In this document: positions 52,038 to 60,241 of the stretch, piece by piece
Numbering within the stretch: position 1 is the first letter of the stretch
Layout: each line of letters starts with the position of its first letter
Assembly (NCBI RefSeq): GCF_029952955.1
Contig: NZ_JASATX010000001.1
Coordinates: 62,001 to 126,000 of the forward strand
Source of the DNA: Ruicaihuangia caeni
Lineage (GTDB): Bacteria > Actinomycetota > Actinomycetes > Actinomycetales > Microbacteriaceae
DNA length: 64,000 nt
Reading direction: 5' to 3'
Notes under the pieces: generated by a model
The model's input: the letters and a program-made list of their open reading frames with translations, nothing else
The model's database searches: none
What the model was told of the DNA's origin: nothing
Made by a program: the position numbers and the translations under genes

Positions 52038-52781
52038 ATGGTGATTCCTCAAGGGCGCGCGCCTCTCGGCAGGAGCGGTACCGGGTCGCTCGGAGAGCGC
52101 GTGGCGATCCAATTGCGTGACGCCATCGTCAGCGGCTCGATCGGTCTGGGCGAGGCGCTATCCGAGGACTCGCTGGCTGAAGCGCTGGGCGTGAGTCGTA
52201 CGCCGGTGCGCGAGGCGCTCAGAGAGCTCCAGACGCAGGGGCTTGTCGAGATCAAGCCCAAGTCGGGAACCACGGTGTTCGTGCCCACTGAAGAGCAGAT
52301 CGCCGAGCTGGTCGAGTTCCGCACCACCATGGAGCTCCAGGCGGCGAACTGGGCCTTCGAGCGCAACCGGGTCGCCACCGCCGACGCGCTCGCCCGCGCG
52401 GTGGAACTCATGGAACCGGCGATCGAGGCGCAGGACATGCGCGCGTTCGGACGCGCCGACACGTTCTTCCACCAGGCATTCGTCGACCACTGCGACAACT
52501 CGTACCTGCAGGCCACGTTCTCTGTGAGTCTCGCCCAGGTGGCCGCGTTGCGCACGCATCTCGCCGTGTACCTCGACGGTGAATGGCGGCACTCGTACCG
52601 TGACCATGTCGCACTCCGCGACATCTTCGTGAGTGGACGCAAGGGCGATCTCGACGAACTGCTGGCCGCGCACATCGCGCGCACCAAGGGCAACTACACG
52701 CAGGTGCTGCACGCCAGATACACCACCCAGCACGAGAGCCGTGTCGACCTGCTTCGGCGGGCACTGGTCTCTGAGGGCTGA
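52038..52781 (+). CDS. GntR-family regulator (FadR/FCD type)
   Basis: This 247-residue regulator has a winged HTH (about 15-85: LSEDSLAEALGVSRTPVREALRELQTQGLVEIKPKSGTTV) and a C-terminal all-helical FCD effector domain with the metal-binding type residues (His in FHQAFVDH, HVALRDI, HIARTKG). FCD proteins commonly bind carboxylic acids through a metal. ATG 52038 has AAGGAG about 11 nt upstream. It heads the rightward TRAP operon and most likely controls both halves of the island through the two TGTATACA sites. Confidence 0.9.
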   Translation: MVIPQGRAPLGRSGTGSLGERVAIQLRDAIVSGSIGLGEALSEDSLAEALGVSRTPVREALRELQTQGLVEIKPKSGTTVFVPTEEQIAELVEFRTTMELQAANWAFERNRVATADALARAVELMEPAIEAQDMRAFGRADTFFHQAFVDHCDNSYLQATFSVSLAQVAALRTHLAVYLDGEWRHSYRDHVALRDIFVSGRKGDLDELLAAHIARTKGNYTQVLHARYTTQHESRVDLLRRALVSEG

Positions 52782-52875
52782 GCGCGACCTTCAACACTTC
52801 TGGTGCTGGACCCCCGGCATCGGAACCCAACTTCGGCTCCACGAGTCGAAGTCCAATCACACCGAGAGGAAATCA

Positions 52876-54012
52876 GTGGGTACCACCATCACCAAACGCG
52901 CTGCGCGGTTCTCCGCAATCGGCGCCGCCACCACCGCAGCGCTGCTGCTCGCGGGTTGTGCCAGCGGCACCGGCGGAGACTCCGGCAGCGGCGACGCCGA
53001 GACCTTTGACCTCACCTGGACGTCGTACACGACGCCCGAGGGCTACTACTCGATGGCCATGGACGAGTGGATCAGCATCGTCGAGGAAGAGACCGACGGT
53101 CGCGTCAACATCGAGCCGTTCTACATGGGCTCGCTCTGCGCCACCCTTGACGGTCTCGCCTGCGCCAAGGACGGCCGCGCCGACATCGCGTACACCTCGC
53201 CGGCCTTCCACCCCGCAGAGTTCCCGCTGGCGAACGTCGTCACGGTGCCGTTCGTCGCGAAGGACCCTGTCGCTCAGACCGCGACCCAGCAGGAGCTCTA
53301 CAACACCAACGCCGACTACGCGGCCGAGTTCGACAAGCAGGGCGTGCACGCGCTGTACTTCGCGCCGGTCACCACGTCGATCCTCGGTGCGAAGCAGGAG
53401 ATCAGCAGCTACGAGGGCCTCGAGGGCCTGTCGGTGCGCGGCACCGCTCGCATGCTCAAGGCGCTCGAGATCGGTGGCGCCAACCCCTCGGCCATCGCGG
53501 TGAGCGAGATCTACGAGTCGATCGAGAACGGCGTGATCAACGCGTGGTCGTCGACCGGCCTCGAGTCGGCGGTCACCGAGTGGAACCTCGGCGAGGTCAC
53601 GAAGTACATGATCGACACCCAGTCGGGCTCGTTCATCAACGTGATGGCCGTCATCAACAAGGATGTCTGGGACACGCTGCCCGCCGACATCCAGAAGATC
53701 ATGAACGACGCCAGCGCAAAGGTGTGGGGCGGCCTCTCGGGCGAGTACCTCGACGCGATCTTCGACGCCACCTGCGACAAGGTCGACCAGCAGGGCGTGA
53801 AGCTCAGCACGTGGTCCGACGCTGAGGCACAGAAGTGGGCGGATGCCGTGGGCGACACCCTCGTCAACGACTGGCGCGCCGAGGCGAAGTCGGCCGGCGC
53901 CAGCGACGAGCAGATCGATGCGTTCTACGCCGACTACCTCCAGAAGCTCGAAGTCGCGTCGGCTGACAGCGACTACGTGCCGCCCGTCGAGTACTGCCTG
54001 AACCGAGGCTGA
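52876..54012 (+). CDS. dctP: TRAP transporter substrate-binding lipoprotein (DctP type)
   Basis: This 378-residue extracytoplasmic solute receptor has a signal peptide with lipobox LAGC (Cys near 25), so it is membrane-tethered as in Gram-positives. The DctP-type domain includes GRVNIEPFYMGSL, the signature region SSYEGLEGLSVRGTARMLKAL with the carboxylate-binding Arg, and NAWSSTGLESA. It delivers a carboxylate to DctQM. The GTG start has GAGAGGAA 5-6 nt upstream. A 94-bp gap follows the GntR gene. Confidence 0.92.
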   Translation: MGTTITKRAARFSAIGAATTAALLLAGCASGTGGDSGSGDAETFDLTWTSYTTPEGYYSMAMDEWISIVEEETDGRVNIEPFYMGSLCATLDGLACAKDGRADIAYTSPAFHPAEFPLANVVTVPFVAKDPVAQTATQQELYNTNADYAAEFDKQGVHALYFAPVTTSILGAKQEISSYEGLEGLSVRGTARMLKALEIGGANPSAIAVSEIYESIENGVINAWSSTGLESAVTEWNLGEVTKYMIDTQSGSFINVMAVINKDVWDTLPADIQKIMNDASAKVWGGLSGEYLDAIFDATCDKVDQQGVKLSTWSDAEAQKWADAVGDTLVNDWRAEAKSAGASDEQIDAFYADYLQKLEVASADSDYVPPVEYCLNRG

Positions 54013-54017
54013 CTCCA

Positions 54018-54560
54018 GTGGTCGTCCTCGCACTCTGGGAACGCGTCATCAAGCCGATGACGCGCGGGCTCGCGGTGATCTCCGCGCTGCTCTGCGGCGG
54101 TCTCGCCCTGCTCGTCACGTCGGAGGTCGTGCTTCGCGGCTTCACCGGCGAGTCGATCCGCGGCATTTTCGAGATCGCCGAACTCGGGCTCGTCATGACC
54201 GTCTTCCTCGGGTTCGCCAATGCGGAAGTCGACTTGACGCACGTGCGAGTGACGCTGCTGACAGACCGGCTGTCGCCGGCCGCGGCGAGCCGCGTGCGCG
54301 GTGTCGCTCTCATCCTCGGCGCAGTGTTCTGCGCCTGGATGGGGTGGGAGCTCATCGAGCGCGCCATCGAGTCGTTCAACGTCGGCGAGTTCCGCACTGG
54401 GTTGCTGAACTTCCCGATGTGGCCCTCTCGATCGTTCGTCGCGGCCGGCACAGCGTTTCTCTCGATCGTGCTGCTGGTGAAAGGTCTGGTCCTGATGACC
54501 GGTCGCGCTCCCGCGAGTGCGACCACGTCGGCCGAAGGAGGTGTGGCGCATGTCGCCTGA
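54018..54560 (+). CDS. dctQ: TRAP transporter small permease (DctQ type)
   Basis: This 180-residue protein has four membrane segments: VISALLCGGLALLVTSEVVLRG, GLVMTVFLGFANAEVDLTHV, GVALILGAVFCAWMGWELI and a C-terminal one. The second contains the family-typical polar loop. The GTG start lies 5 nt after dctP. It overlaps dctM by 11 nt. It would stabilise DctM and present the receptor. Confidence 0.9.
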   Translation: MVVLALWERVIKPMTRGLAVISALLCGGLALLVTSEVVLRGFTGESIRGIFEIAELGLVMTVFLGFANAEVDLTHVRVTLLTDRLSPAAASRVRGVALILGAVFCAWMGWELIERAIESFNVGEFRTGLLNFPMWPSRSFVAAGTAFLSIVLLVKGLVLMTGRAPASATTSAEGGVAHVA

Positions 54561-56016
54561 GCTCATCGTGGTCATCGTGCTGGCACTGTTCTTCCTGCTG
54601 CTGGCCATCGAGATGCCGGTCGCCCTGGCGCTCGGCGCCTCCGGTGCGGTCGGAACAGTGCTGCTGCACTCGTTCAAGGTCGCCGACAGCGTGTTGGCCA
54701 ATGTGCCATTCGAGTCCACGGCGAAGTACTCGCTCGTGGTGATCCCGCTCTACATCATGCTCGGGGCCATGGCCACACAAGCCCGGATCCCCGAGCGCAT
54801 CTACACGATGATCAACCGGGTGGCCGGCCGGTTCAAGGGTGGTCTCGCGATCGCAACGATCGGTGCATCCGGTGGCTTCGCCGCGATCTCCGGGTCGAGC
54901 GTGGCCACGGCGGCAACGCTCGGCAAGATCTCGGTGGCGCAGATGATGCGGCACGGCTACCGCGCCGAGCTCGCCACCGGAATCGTTGCCATCGGCGCGA
55001 CGCTGGGCATTCTCATCCCGCCGAGCATCATCCTCATCATGTACTCGATCATGAGCGGCGAGTCGATTGCTGCGCTGTTCAGCGCGGGCATCGTGCCGGG
55101 AGTCCTCTCGGCGATCGCGTACATCGTCACCGCGTTGATCCTCGTAAAGAAGCACGGGGTCGCCATCGCTGAGAAGCAGGAGGTGCTCGAGACGGTCGCG
55201 GCCGGATCGGTCGCCGCTGCCGATGCGGCACGCGCCGAGGCGATCGCGGGCGGTGACGCTCCGTCGATGCGGGTCGGCCGGTCTGCCGAGGTCGCCCTCG
55301 GTGCTGAGGCGAGCGCCGCTGCCCCTGTCGAGCAGTCATCGCTCTTCTCCGAGTTGCGGTCGCTGTTCTGGTTGCTCGCGATCGTCGCGGCAGTGGTGAT
55401 CAGCATCTTCACCGGTATCACGACGCTGGCTGAGTCGGCCGGCATCGCCGCGGTGGTGGCGACGGTTGCGCTCGTATTCGAGCACTACCGCTCGGGTGTG
55501 CGCGGTGTCATGCGCAAGATCCGCGACGGTCTGGCCGAGTCGGCATCCGTCACGAGCATGGCGTTCGCGGTGGTCGTGGGAGCGGGCATCTTCGCCTACT
55601 TCCTCGTGTCAGCCCGCGTGCCGAACAACCTGTCGCGGTGGTTCGCGGAGCTCGATGTGCCGCCGCTGCTCATCGTGGTGCTGATTCTGCTCATGATGGT
55701 GCCGCTTGGCATGTTCCTCGACTCGCTCGCGATCGTGGTCATCGTCGTGCCCATCGTGTACCCGACGGTCACTGCGCTCGGGTTCGATGGAGTCTGGTTC
55801 GCGATCTTGCTCGTCAAGCTGATCGAGGTCGGGCTGCTCACGCCGCCGGTCGGCATGAACTGCTTCGTGATCTCGGGGGTGACCGGCATCCGTCTCGAGA
55901 CGGTATTCAAGGGCGTGGCACCGTTCCTGCTCTGCGAGGCAGTGCTGATCGTGCTCCTGCTGGTGTTCCCCGACATCGTGCTGTTCCTGCCGAACCTGCT
56001 GTCGTCGATGGGCTGA
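54550..56016 (+). CDS. dctM: TRAP transporter large permease (DctM type) with loop insert
   Basis: This 488-residue Na-coupled permease has about 12 membrane segments. Seen: FESTAKYSLVVIPLYIMLG, SGSSVATAATLGKI, GILIPPSIILIMYS, MFLDSLAIVVIVVPIVYP and LLTPPVGMNCFVISG, all typical of DctM. It exceeds the usual ~430 residues because of a hydrophilic Ala/Glu-rich cytoplasmic insert of about 65 residues near residues 205-275. GAAGGAGGT lies about 7 nt before the ATG. It is the last gene of the island. Confidence 0.9.
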   Translation: MSPELIVVIVLALFFLLLAIEMPVALALGASGAVGTVLLHSFKVADSVLANVPFESTAKYSLVVIPLYIMLGAMATQARIPERIYTMINRVAGRFKGGLAIATIGASGGFAAISGSSVATAATLGKISVAQMMRHGYRAELATGIVAIGATLGILIPPSIILIMYSIMSGESIAALFSAGIVPGVLSAIAYIVTALILVKKHGVAIAEKQEVLETVAAGSVAAADAARAEAIAGGDAPSMRVGRSAEVALGAEASAAAPVEQSSLFSELRSLFWLLAIVAAVVISIFTGITTLAESAGIAAVVATVALVFEHYRSGVRGVMRKIRDGLAESASVTSMAFAVVVGAGIFAYFLVSARVPNNLSRWFAELDVPPLLIVVLILLMMVPLGMFLDSLAIVVIVVPIVYPTVTALGFDGVWFAILLVKLIEVGLLTPPVGMNCFVISGVTGIRLETVFKGVAPFLLCEAVLIVLLLVFPDIVLFLPNLLSSMG

Positions 56017-56075
56017 GCGGTCGCCGGTTCACCTGCGGCAATGCCGAGAGCGGCCAGCTGAACACCGCATGCATT

Positions 56076-56126
56076 GACGAGCCCGGGCTCGTGCTTCTCG
56101 AGAGAGACGCGCGGCCCGGGCTCGTC
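56076..56126 (+). terminator. Terminator after the TRAP operon
   Basis: GACGAGCCCGGGC (56076-56088) and GCCCGGGCTCGTC (56114-56126) form a perfect 13-bp stem 60 bp past the dctM stop. The sequence after it is mildly T-rich (CGTCTT). Confidence 0.75.
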
Positions 56127-56138
56127 CGTCTTCCCGGT

Positions 56139-56167
56139 GAAGTGCGGCCCGCCGAAGTGCGGCCCGC
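56139..56167. repeat. 15-bp direct repeat
   Basis: GAAGTGCGGCCCGC occurs twice with a period of 15 bp, between the TRAP terminator and the trx promoter. Confidence 0.7.
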
Positions 56168-56198
56168 TGACCGACGTGCCGGGCCTTCCACCACTGTT

Positions 56199-56224
56199 GG
56201 AATAGTCGCGGCATTCCTCGCGTT
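56199..56224 (+). promoter_or_regulatory. SigR-type promoter of the thioredoxin gene
   Basis: GGAAT (56199-56203), exactly 18 bp, then GTT (56222-56224), ending 9 nt before the trx ATG. Same elements and spacing as the sigR promoter at 14135-14160. It indicates that trx belongs to the SigR regulon. Confidence 0.8.
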
Positions 56225-56233
56225 GCAACCGAC

Positions 56234-56626
56234 ATGGCGAGCATCGAGATCACCGAAACGAACCTCAACGAGACCATCTCCGAGAACGACATCGTCTTCC
56301 TCGACTTCTGGGCGGAGTGGTGCGGGCCCTGCCGCGCATTCGGCCCGGTGTTCGAACGCGCTTCGGAGACGCACGACGACATCGTCTTCGGCAAGGTCAA
56401 CACTGAGGAGCAGCAGCAGTTGGCGGCAGCGGCCGGCATCCGATCGATCCCGACCCTCATGGCGTTCCGCGAGAACGTGCTGGTGTACTCGCAGCCTGGT
56501 GCTCTCGGCGACGCGCAGTTCACGCAGCTGATCGACGCCGTCAAGGGGCTCGACATGGAGAAAGTGCACGCCGATGTCGCTGCCCAGAAGGCCGCGCAGG
56601 AGAAGTCTGGCGGCGGCCAGGAGTAG
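56234..56626 (+). CDS. trx: Thioredoxin
   Basis: This 130-residue thioredoxin has the redox-active WCGPC motif (about residues 29-33), the buried Asp in FLDFWAEW, and the cis-proline in SIPTLM. A hydrophilic C-terminal extension of about 25 residues (ending in KSGGGQE) is extra to the core fold. It would reduce protein disulfides. The SigR-type promoter directly before it ties it to oxidative stress, linking it functionally to sigR-rsrA. Confidence 0.93.
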   Translation: MASIEITETNLNETISENDIVFLDFWAEWCGPCRAFGPVFERASETHDDIVFGKVNTEEQQQLAAAAGIRSIPTLMAFRENVLVYSQPGALGDAQFTQLIDAVKGLDMEKVHADVAAQKAAQEKSGGGQE

Positions 56627-56668
56627 CCGCACCGGCCGGCGCCGACCGGTGGACGTACAATCCGTGGC

Positions 56669-57346
56669 GTGAACCGCGACGCGCAGGAGCAGGCAGGCGA
56701 ACCATCAGCGGCCGAGGCCCAAGCAGTAGCCGACGCCGACGTCGCTGTCAGTGCTGAGGACAGCGGACCAGACGATGTCGCGACCGACCTGGCAGGCGCT
56801 CCGGCCGCAGTCAATGAAGACGCCCTGGAGTCGCTCCTCGCTTCGTTGAGGGAGCGGCTTCGCGAGATCGCGAGTCGGCTCGCGGAAGCCGGCGCCCGCG
56901 ACGAGGCCCTCGCCGAGTACGTGCCGCCGCGTCGCGTCGCAAAGGTCATTCCCCGGGATGCCGTCTTCCGTCCGCTGGGGCGGGTGTGGCGGCTCGGGGT
57001 GTTCCTGCTCGACCGCGAAGGCAGGCTCTACGCGACGGGAACGAGTACCCGGGCCGTGCGGCCGGGGCATCCGGGCTACCAATCGGTTTCGGCCGAGCAA
57101 CGGCGGGCGTTTCGCGCCGCAGCATCGAGGAGCCGGTTCGAGGATGGCGAGACCATCAACTTCGACGCGCGCGAGATCATGCTCACCCCCGAAGGCCTCG
57201 GTGCGCTCATCGATGGGCCGGGGCCCCTTGTCGTGCACCACGGCGGGTTGCGGGTGCGCTGGACGCCCGAAGCGCAGATCCTAGTGCGCTTCGACGAGTA
57301 CCTAGAGGAGCGGGTCCACCTTCTGACCCGCCCTGCGGGCGCCTGA
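56669..57346 (+). CDS. Conserved hypothetical protein
   Basis: This 225-residue protein of unknown function has an acidic Ala-rich N-terminus (about 1-50), a helical segment (LLASLRERLREIASRLAEAG), then a compact basic domain (about 90-220) with RPLGRVWRLGVFLLDREGRLYATGTSTR and a C-terminal RWTPEAQILVRFDEYLEERV. There are no membrane segments or cysteines. GTG 56669 is supported by a TACAAT box (56656-56661) ending 7 nt before it. The N-terminus may be disordered. Confidence 0.7.
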   Translation: MNRDAQEQAGEPSAAEAQAVADADVAVSAEDSGPDDVATDLAGAPAAVNEDALESLLASLRERLREIASRLAEAGARDEALAEYVPPRRVAKVIPRDAVFRPLGRVWRLGVFLLDREGRLYATGTSTRAVRPGHPGYQSVSAEQRRAFRAAASRSRFEDGETINFDAREIMLTPEGLGALIDGPGPLVVHHGGLRVRWTPEAQILVRFDEYLEERVHLLTRPAGA

Positions 57347-57406
57347 GGTTCGCTTCGCGTCTGGCGAGTCGGCCGAAAGCGTCGCGCCCCTCGCGATACT
57401 GGAGGC

Positions 57407-58192
57407 ATGACTTCGCAGCATCGACCGAAGACGGTTGCGGTGGCGGGCGCGACGGGCCTGGTGGGTGCCCAAGTCGTCCGTCGACTCGAGGAACGGGGTG
57501 CGCGCGTCGTGCCGATGGCCCGATCGCTCGGTGTCGATCTCATGACCGGCCGTGGAGTAGGCGAGTCACTGCCGGGCGCTGACGCCCTCATCGACGTCTC
57601 GAACGTGCTGACTCAGAACGAAGCCGTCGCGGTCGAGCGCTTCACTCGCATGGCGAGAACGCTGGTCGACGGATGCCGGCAGCACGGCGTCGGCCGCTAC
57701 GTGCTGCTGTCGATCATCGGCGTCGACGAGATCGAGTTCGGCTACTACAAGGGCAAGCGCGCGCAGGAGTCGGTCATCGAGGGAAGCGGGCTCGAGTACT
57801 CGATCCTTCGCGCGACGCAGTTCCACGAATTCGCCGAGCAGATGCTCGGGCGCATGAGGGTGGGGCCGATCGCCCTCGTGCCGCGCATGACCTCAGCGCC
57901 GGTCGCATCGCGGGAGGTCGCTGATCGTCTGGTAGAGCTCGCGCTCGCCGACGAGGTGCCGCATCGGCTCGAACTCGCCGGCCCTGACACGATGACGGTG
58001 CCGGAGATGGCCCGAGAGTTCTGTCGCGCGACCGGAAGACGGTTGCTGAGAGTGCCGGTTCCGGTGCCCGGTCCTGGCGGTCGACGCATGGCCGAGGGCG
58101 GTCTGTTGCCCCGTGGCCCGCACGAGGTCGGTGTGCAGACGTACCGCGAGTGGCTGGTCGAGCGTAGCCTCGACGCGACTCCGCCCGCCTGA
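57407..58192 (+). CDS. NAD(P)-binding NmrA-like oxidoreductase
   Basis: This 261-residue atypical/extended SDR has VAVAGATGLVGAQVVRRL (cofactor loop), ALIDVSNVLTQNEAVAVE, and LSIIGVDEIEFGYYKGKRAQE where YYKGK replaces the classical YxxxK. Relatives are NAD(P)H-binding sensors or reductases. GATACT ends 6 nt before the ATG; GGAGG is too close to serve as a normal ribosome-binding site. The substrate is unknown. Confidence 0.78.
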   Translation: MTSQHRPKTVAVAGATGLVGAQVVRRLEERGARVVPMARSLGVDLMTGRGVGESLPGADALIDVSNVLTQNEAVAVERFTRMARTLVDGCRQHGVGRYVLLSIIGVDEIEFGYYKGKRAQESVIEGSGLEYSILRATQFHEFAEQMLGRMRVGPIALVPRMTSAPVASREVADRLVELALADEVPHRLELAGPDTMTVPEMAREFCRATGRRLLRVPVPVPGPGGRRMAEGGLLPRGPHEVGVQTYREWLVERSLDATPPA

Positions 58193-58280
58193 TCCGTTCA
58201 CGACCCGGCGAACCGGTGGGTGACCAAGCGCTGCACGTGTTGCGGCCGTGGCGGAGTCGGGAGCAGAGGGGAGCAGATGG

Positions 58281-59117
58281 ATGTGCCGGTGGCTCGCGTA
58301 CCTCGGTGAGCCCATTCAGCCCTCGAAGCTCATCGTCGACACGCCGAACTCGCTCGTCGCGCAATCCCTCAACTCGCCGCTCGGCGCGCAGACGGTGAAC
58401 GGAGACGGATTCGGACTCGCCTGGTATCCGGACGCCACGGCCGAGAGCACGCCGGCTGTGTTCCGCAGCATCGAGCCTGCCTGGCACGACGAGAACGTGC
58501 GCGAGCTCAGCCGAGCGATCGAGACGCCATTGTTCTTCGCTCACGTGCGCGCGGCCACTCTGCCGCCGGTCCAGAAGACCAACTGCCACCCGTTCCGCTA
58601 CGAGAGCTGGCTGTTCATGCACAACGGGGTGATCCGTGAGTTCCCCCGTCTGCACAGGCAACTGGCATTGGCGATCGCGCCCGAACTGTTCGAATCGGTC
58701 CGCGGCACCACCGACTCCGAGGTGCTGTTCTTCCTCGCCCTCACGCACGGCCTTCGAGAGGATCCGGTGGGCGGGCTCGCGCGCGCGATCCGCGAGGTCG
58801 AGCAGGTGGGGCGGGCTCACGGCATCCCTTACCCAGTGCAGGGCACGTTCGCGATCTCGAACGGGTCAACGGTGTGGGCGTTCCGATACTCGTCCGAGCG
58901 TCGCTCGCGCACCCTGTTCCATTCCGAAGACGTGACCACCTTGCGGATGCTGTATCCCGAGGTCGAGCGGCTCCAGGGCTACGGCGAGCAGAGTCGCGTC
59001 ATCGTTTCAGAGCCGCTCAGCGACCTTCCCGACGCGTTTCATGAAGTGCCGGAGTCGACGGTCGCGATTCTCGACATGAACGGATACCGCCACGAGCCAT
59101 TCCTCCAGGAGGCGTGA
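58281..59117 (+). CDS. Class II glutamine amidotransferase (EgtC/YafJ-like)
   Basis: This 278-residue N-terminal-nucleophile hydrolase begins Met-Cys-Arg-Trp-Leu, so Cys2 becomes the nucleophile after Met removal. That fixes ATG 58281 over the longer frame from 58248; AGGGGAG lies about 9 nt upstream. Motifs NGDGFGLAWYP, FFAHVRAAT and FMHNG are typical of GATase type 2. EgtC (ergothioneine) is one relative, but egtB/egtD do not adjoin, so the role is open. The lyase pseudogene starts 4 nt later, suggesting co-transcription. Confidence 0.82.
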   Translation: MCRWLAYLGEPIQPSKLIVDTPNSLVAQSLNSPLGAQTVNGDGFGLAWYPDATAESTPAVFRSIEPAWHDENVRELSRAIETPLFFAHVRAATLPPVQKTNCHPFRYESWLFMHNGVIREFPRLHRQLALAIAPELFESVRGTTDSEVLFFLALTHGLREDPVGGLARAIREVEQVGRAHGIPYPVQGTFAISNGSTVWAFRYSSERRSRTLFHSEDVTTLRMLYPEVERLQGYGEQSRVIVSEPLSDLPDAFHEVPESTVAILDMNGYRHEPFLQEA

Positions 59118-59121
59118 CGAC

Positions 59122-59928
59122 ATGATGCGGATGCCAGACGACCGTGCCGCGACGTTTCGCGCGCTGCACTCCGGCGGCGGATTCATCGTGCCGAATGCCT
59201 GGGACGCGGGCTCCGCCCGCATCCTCGCGCAACTCGGATTCCCCGCGATCGCCACAACGAGCGCGGGCATCGCGTGGTCGTGCGGCGTACCCGATGGTGG
59301 AGTGCTGCCGCCTTCGATCGCCTCGCGGAGATCGCTGCGGCCGTCTCCGTGCCCGTATCCGCAGACCTCGAGGCGGGCTATGGGCCTGCGCCGGAAAATG
59401 TGGCCGCAACCGTGCGTCGCGCAGGCGAGCTCGGCGTCGTGGGCGGCAACATCGAGGACGCTGTCGACGGCATCCTGTTCCCGATCGATGAAGCGGCCGA
59501 ACGGATCGCCGCCGCTCGCGCCGCTGCCCCAGCGGCAACCTTCGTGCTCAATGCGCGCACGGATGCCTACTTCGCAGGAGGCTCAGACGACCCCTTCCGC
59601 GAGACGGTAGAGCGCGCGTTGCGATACGTCGAAGCGGGCGCCGACTGCGTGTTCGTGCCGGGAGTGGAGGATGCCGCGACGATCCGTCGTCTGGTCGAAG
59701 AGATCCCCGCTCCACTGAACATCGTCGCGGGACTCGCCGCGACGAAGATCGATGTGCCGACCTTGTTCTCGCTCGGCGTGAAGCGCGTGAGCCTCGGGGG
59801 GGAGCCTCGCGCTCGTGGCCTTCAGCGCGCTCGAGCGTGCCGGCGAGGAACTGCGCGCGACGGGAACGCTCGGATTCCTCGACGGCGTCGTGGGCTACGC
59901 CGAACTGCAGCGTCGATTCGGTGCCTGA
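59122..59928 (+). pseudogene. Frameshifted isocitrate lyase/PEP mutase family gene
   Basis: Three frame segments together encode one ~270-residue PEP-mutase-family protein: ALHSGGGFIVPNAWDAGSAR...TTSAGIAW in frame 1, VSADLEAGYG...NIEDAVDG...LNARTDAYF...ADCVFVPG in frame 3, then ALVAFSALERAGEEL...AELQRRFGA back in frame 1. The first break (about 59300-59315) acts as a lost base, possibly with a few more missing. The second is one extra G in the run of seven at 59796-59802. AGGAGG precedes ATG 59122. Two lesions suggest decay or sequencing error. Confidence 0.8.
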
Positions 59929-60091
59929 TCGTCGATCTCGGCACCTCGCTCGTCGCGGTATGACGCGTTGATCCGTCTCCAGGTCGAACCGGGCAGACGA
60001 GCGATATTCCGTAGCGGGGCCTGAACTCCGATGTCCCTCAGATCCGGAGGCCGGACGCTATCCGCTGGAAGGGGCGCCCCGAGCTGTCCGG

Positions 60092-60107
60092 GATGTCTTG
60101 AGACATC
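60092..60107 (-). terminator. Hairpin directly after tRNA-Arg
   Basis: GATGTCT and AGACATC form a perfect 7-bp inverted repeat with a 2-nt centre, 3 nt beyond the tRNA CCA end in the direction of transcription. It may serve as terminator or 3'-processing signal. No T-run. Confidence 0.45.
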
Positions 60108-60110
60108 ACA

Positions 60111-60186
60111 TGGCGCCCCCAACAGGATTCGAACCTGCGACCTTTGGTACCGGAAACCAACGCTCTATCCCCTGAGCTATGGAGGC
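60111..60186 (-). tRNA. tRNA-Arg (anticodon CCG)
   Basis: On the minus strand a full cloverleaf is seen: acceptor GCCTCCA with TGGGGGC (one G-T pair), D-arm GCTC/GAGC, anticodon stem TTGGT/ACCAA with loop TTCCGGT (anticodon CCG, reading CGG), T-arm GCAGG-TTCGAAT-CCTGT, and encoded CCA. It is 76 nt. argS lies 0.9 kb away. Confidence 0.97.
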
Positions 60187-60241
60187 TCGACAAGGGTACC
60201 AGCCTGCGACCGCGCGACTGCGCAGCAGCCCGGGGCGGGCG

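Noticed and set aside
59958-60008. SigR-like promoter on the minus strand near 59.98 kb
   Set aside because: AAC and ATTCC are present, but the spacer is 16 bp rather than 18-19, and no gene lies suitably downstream.
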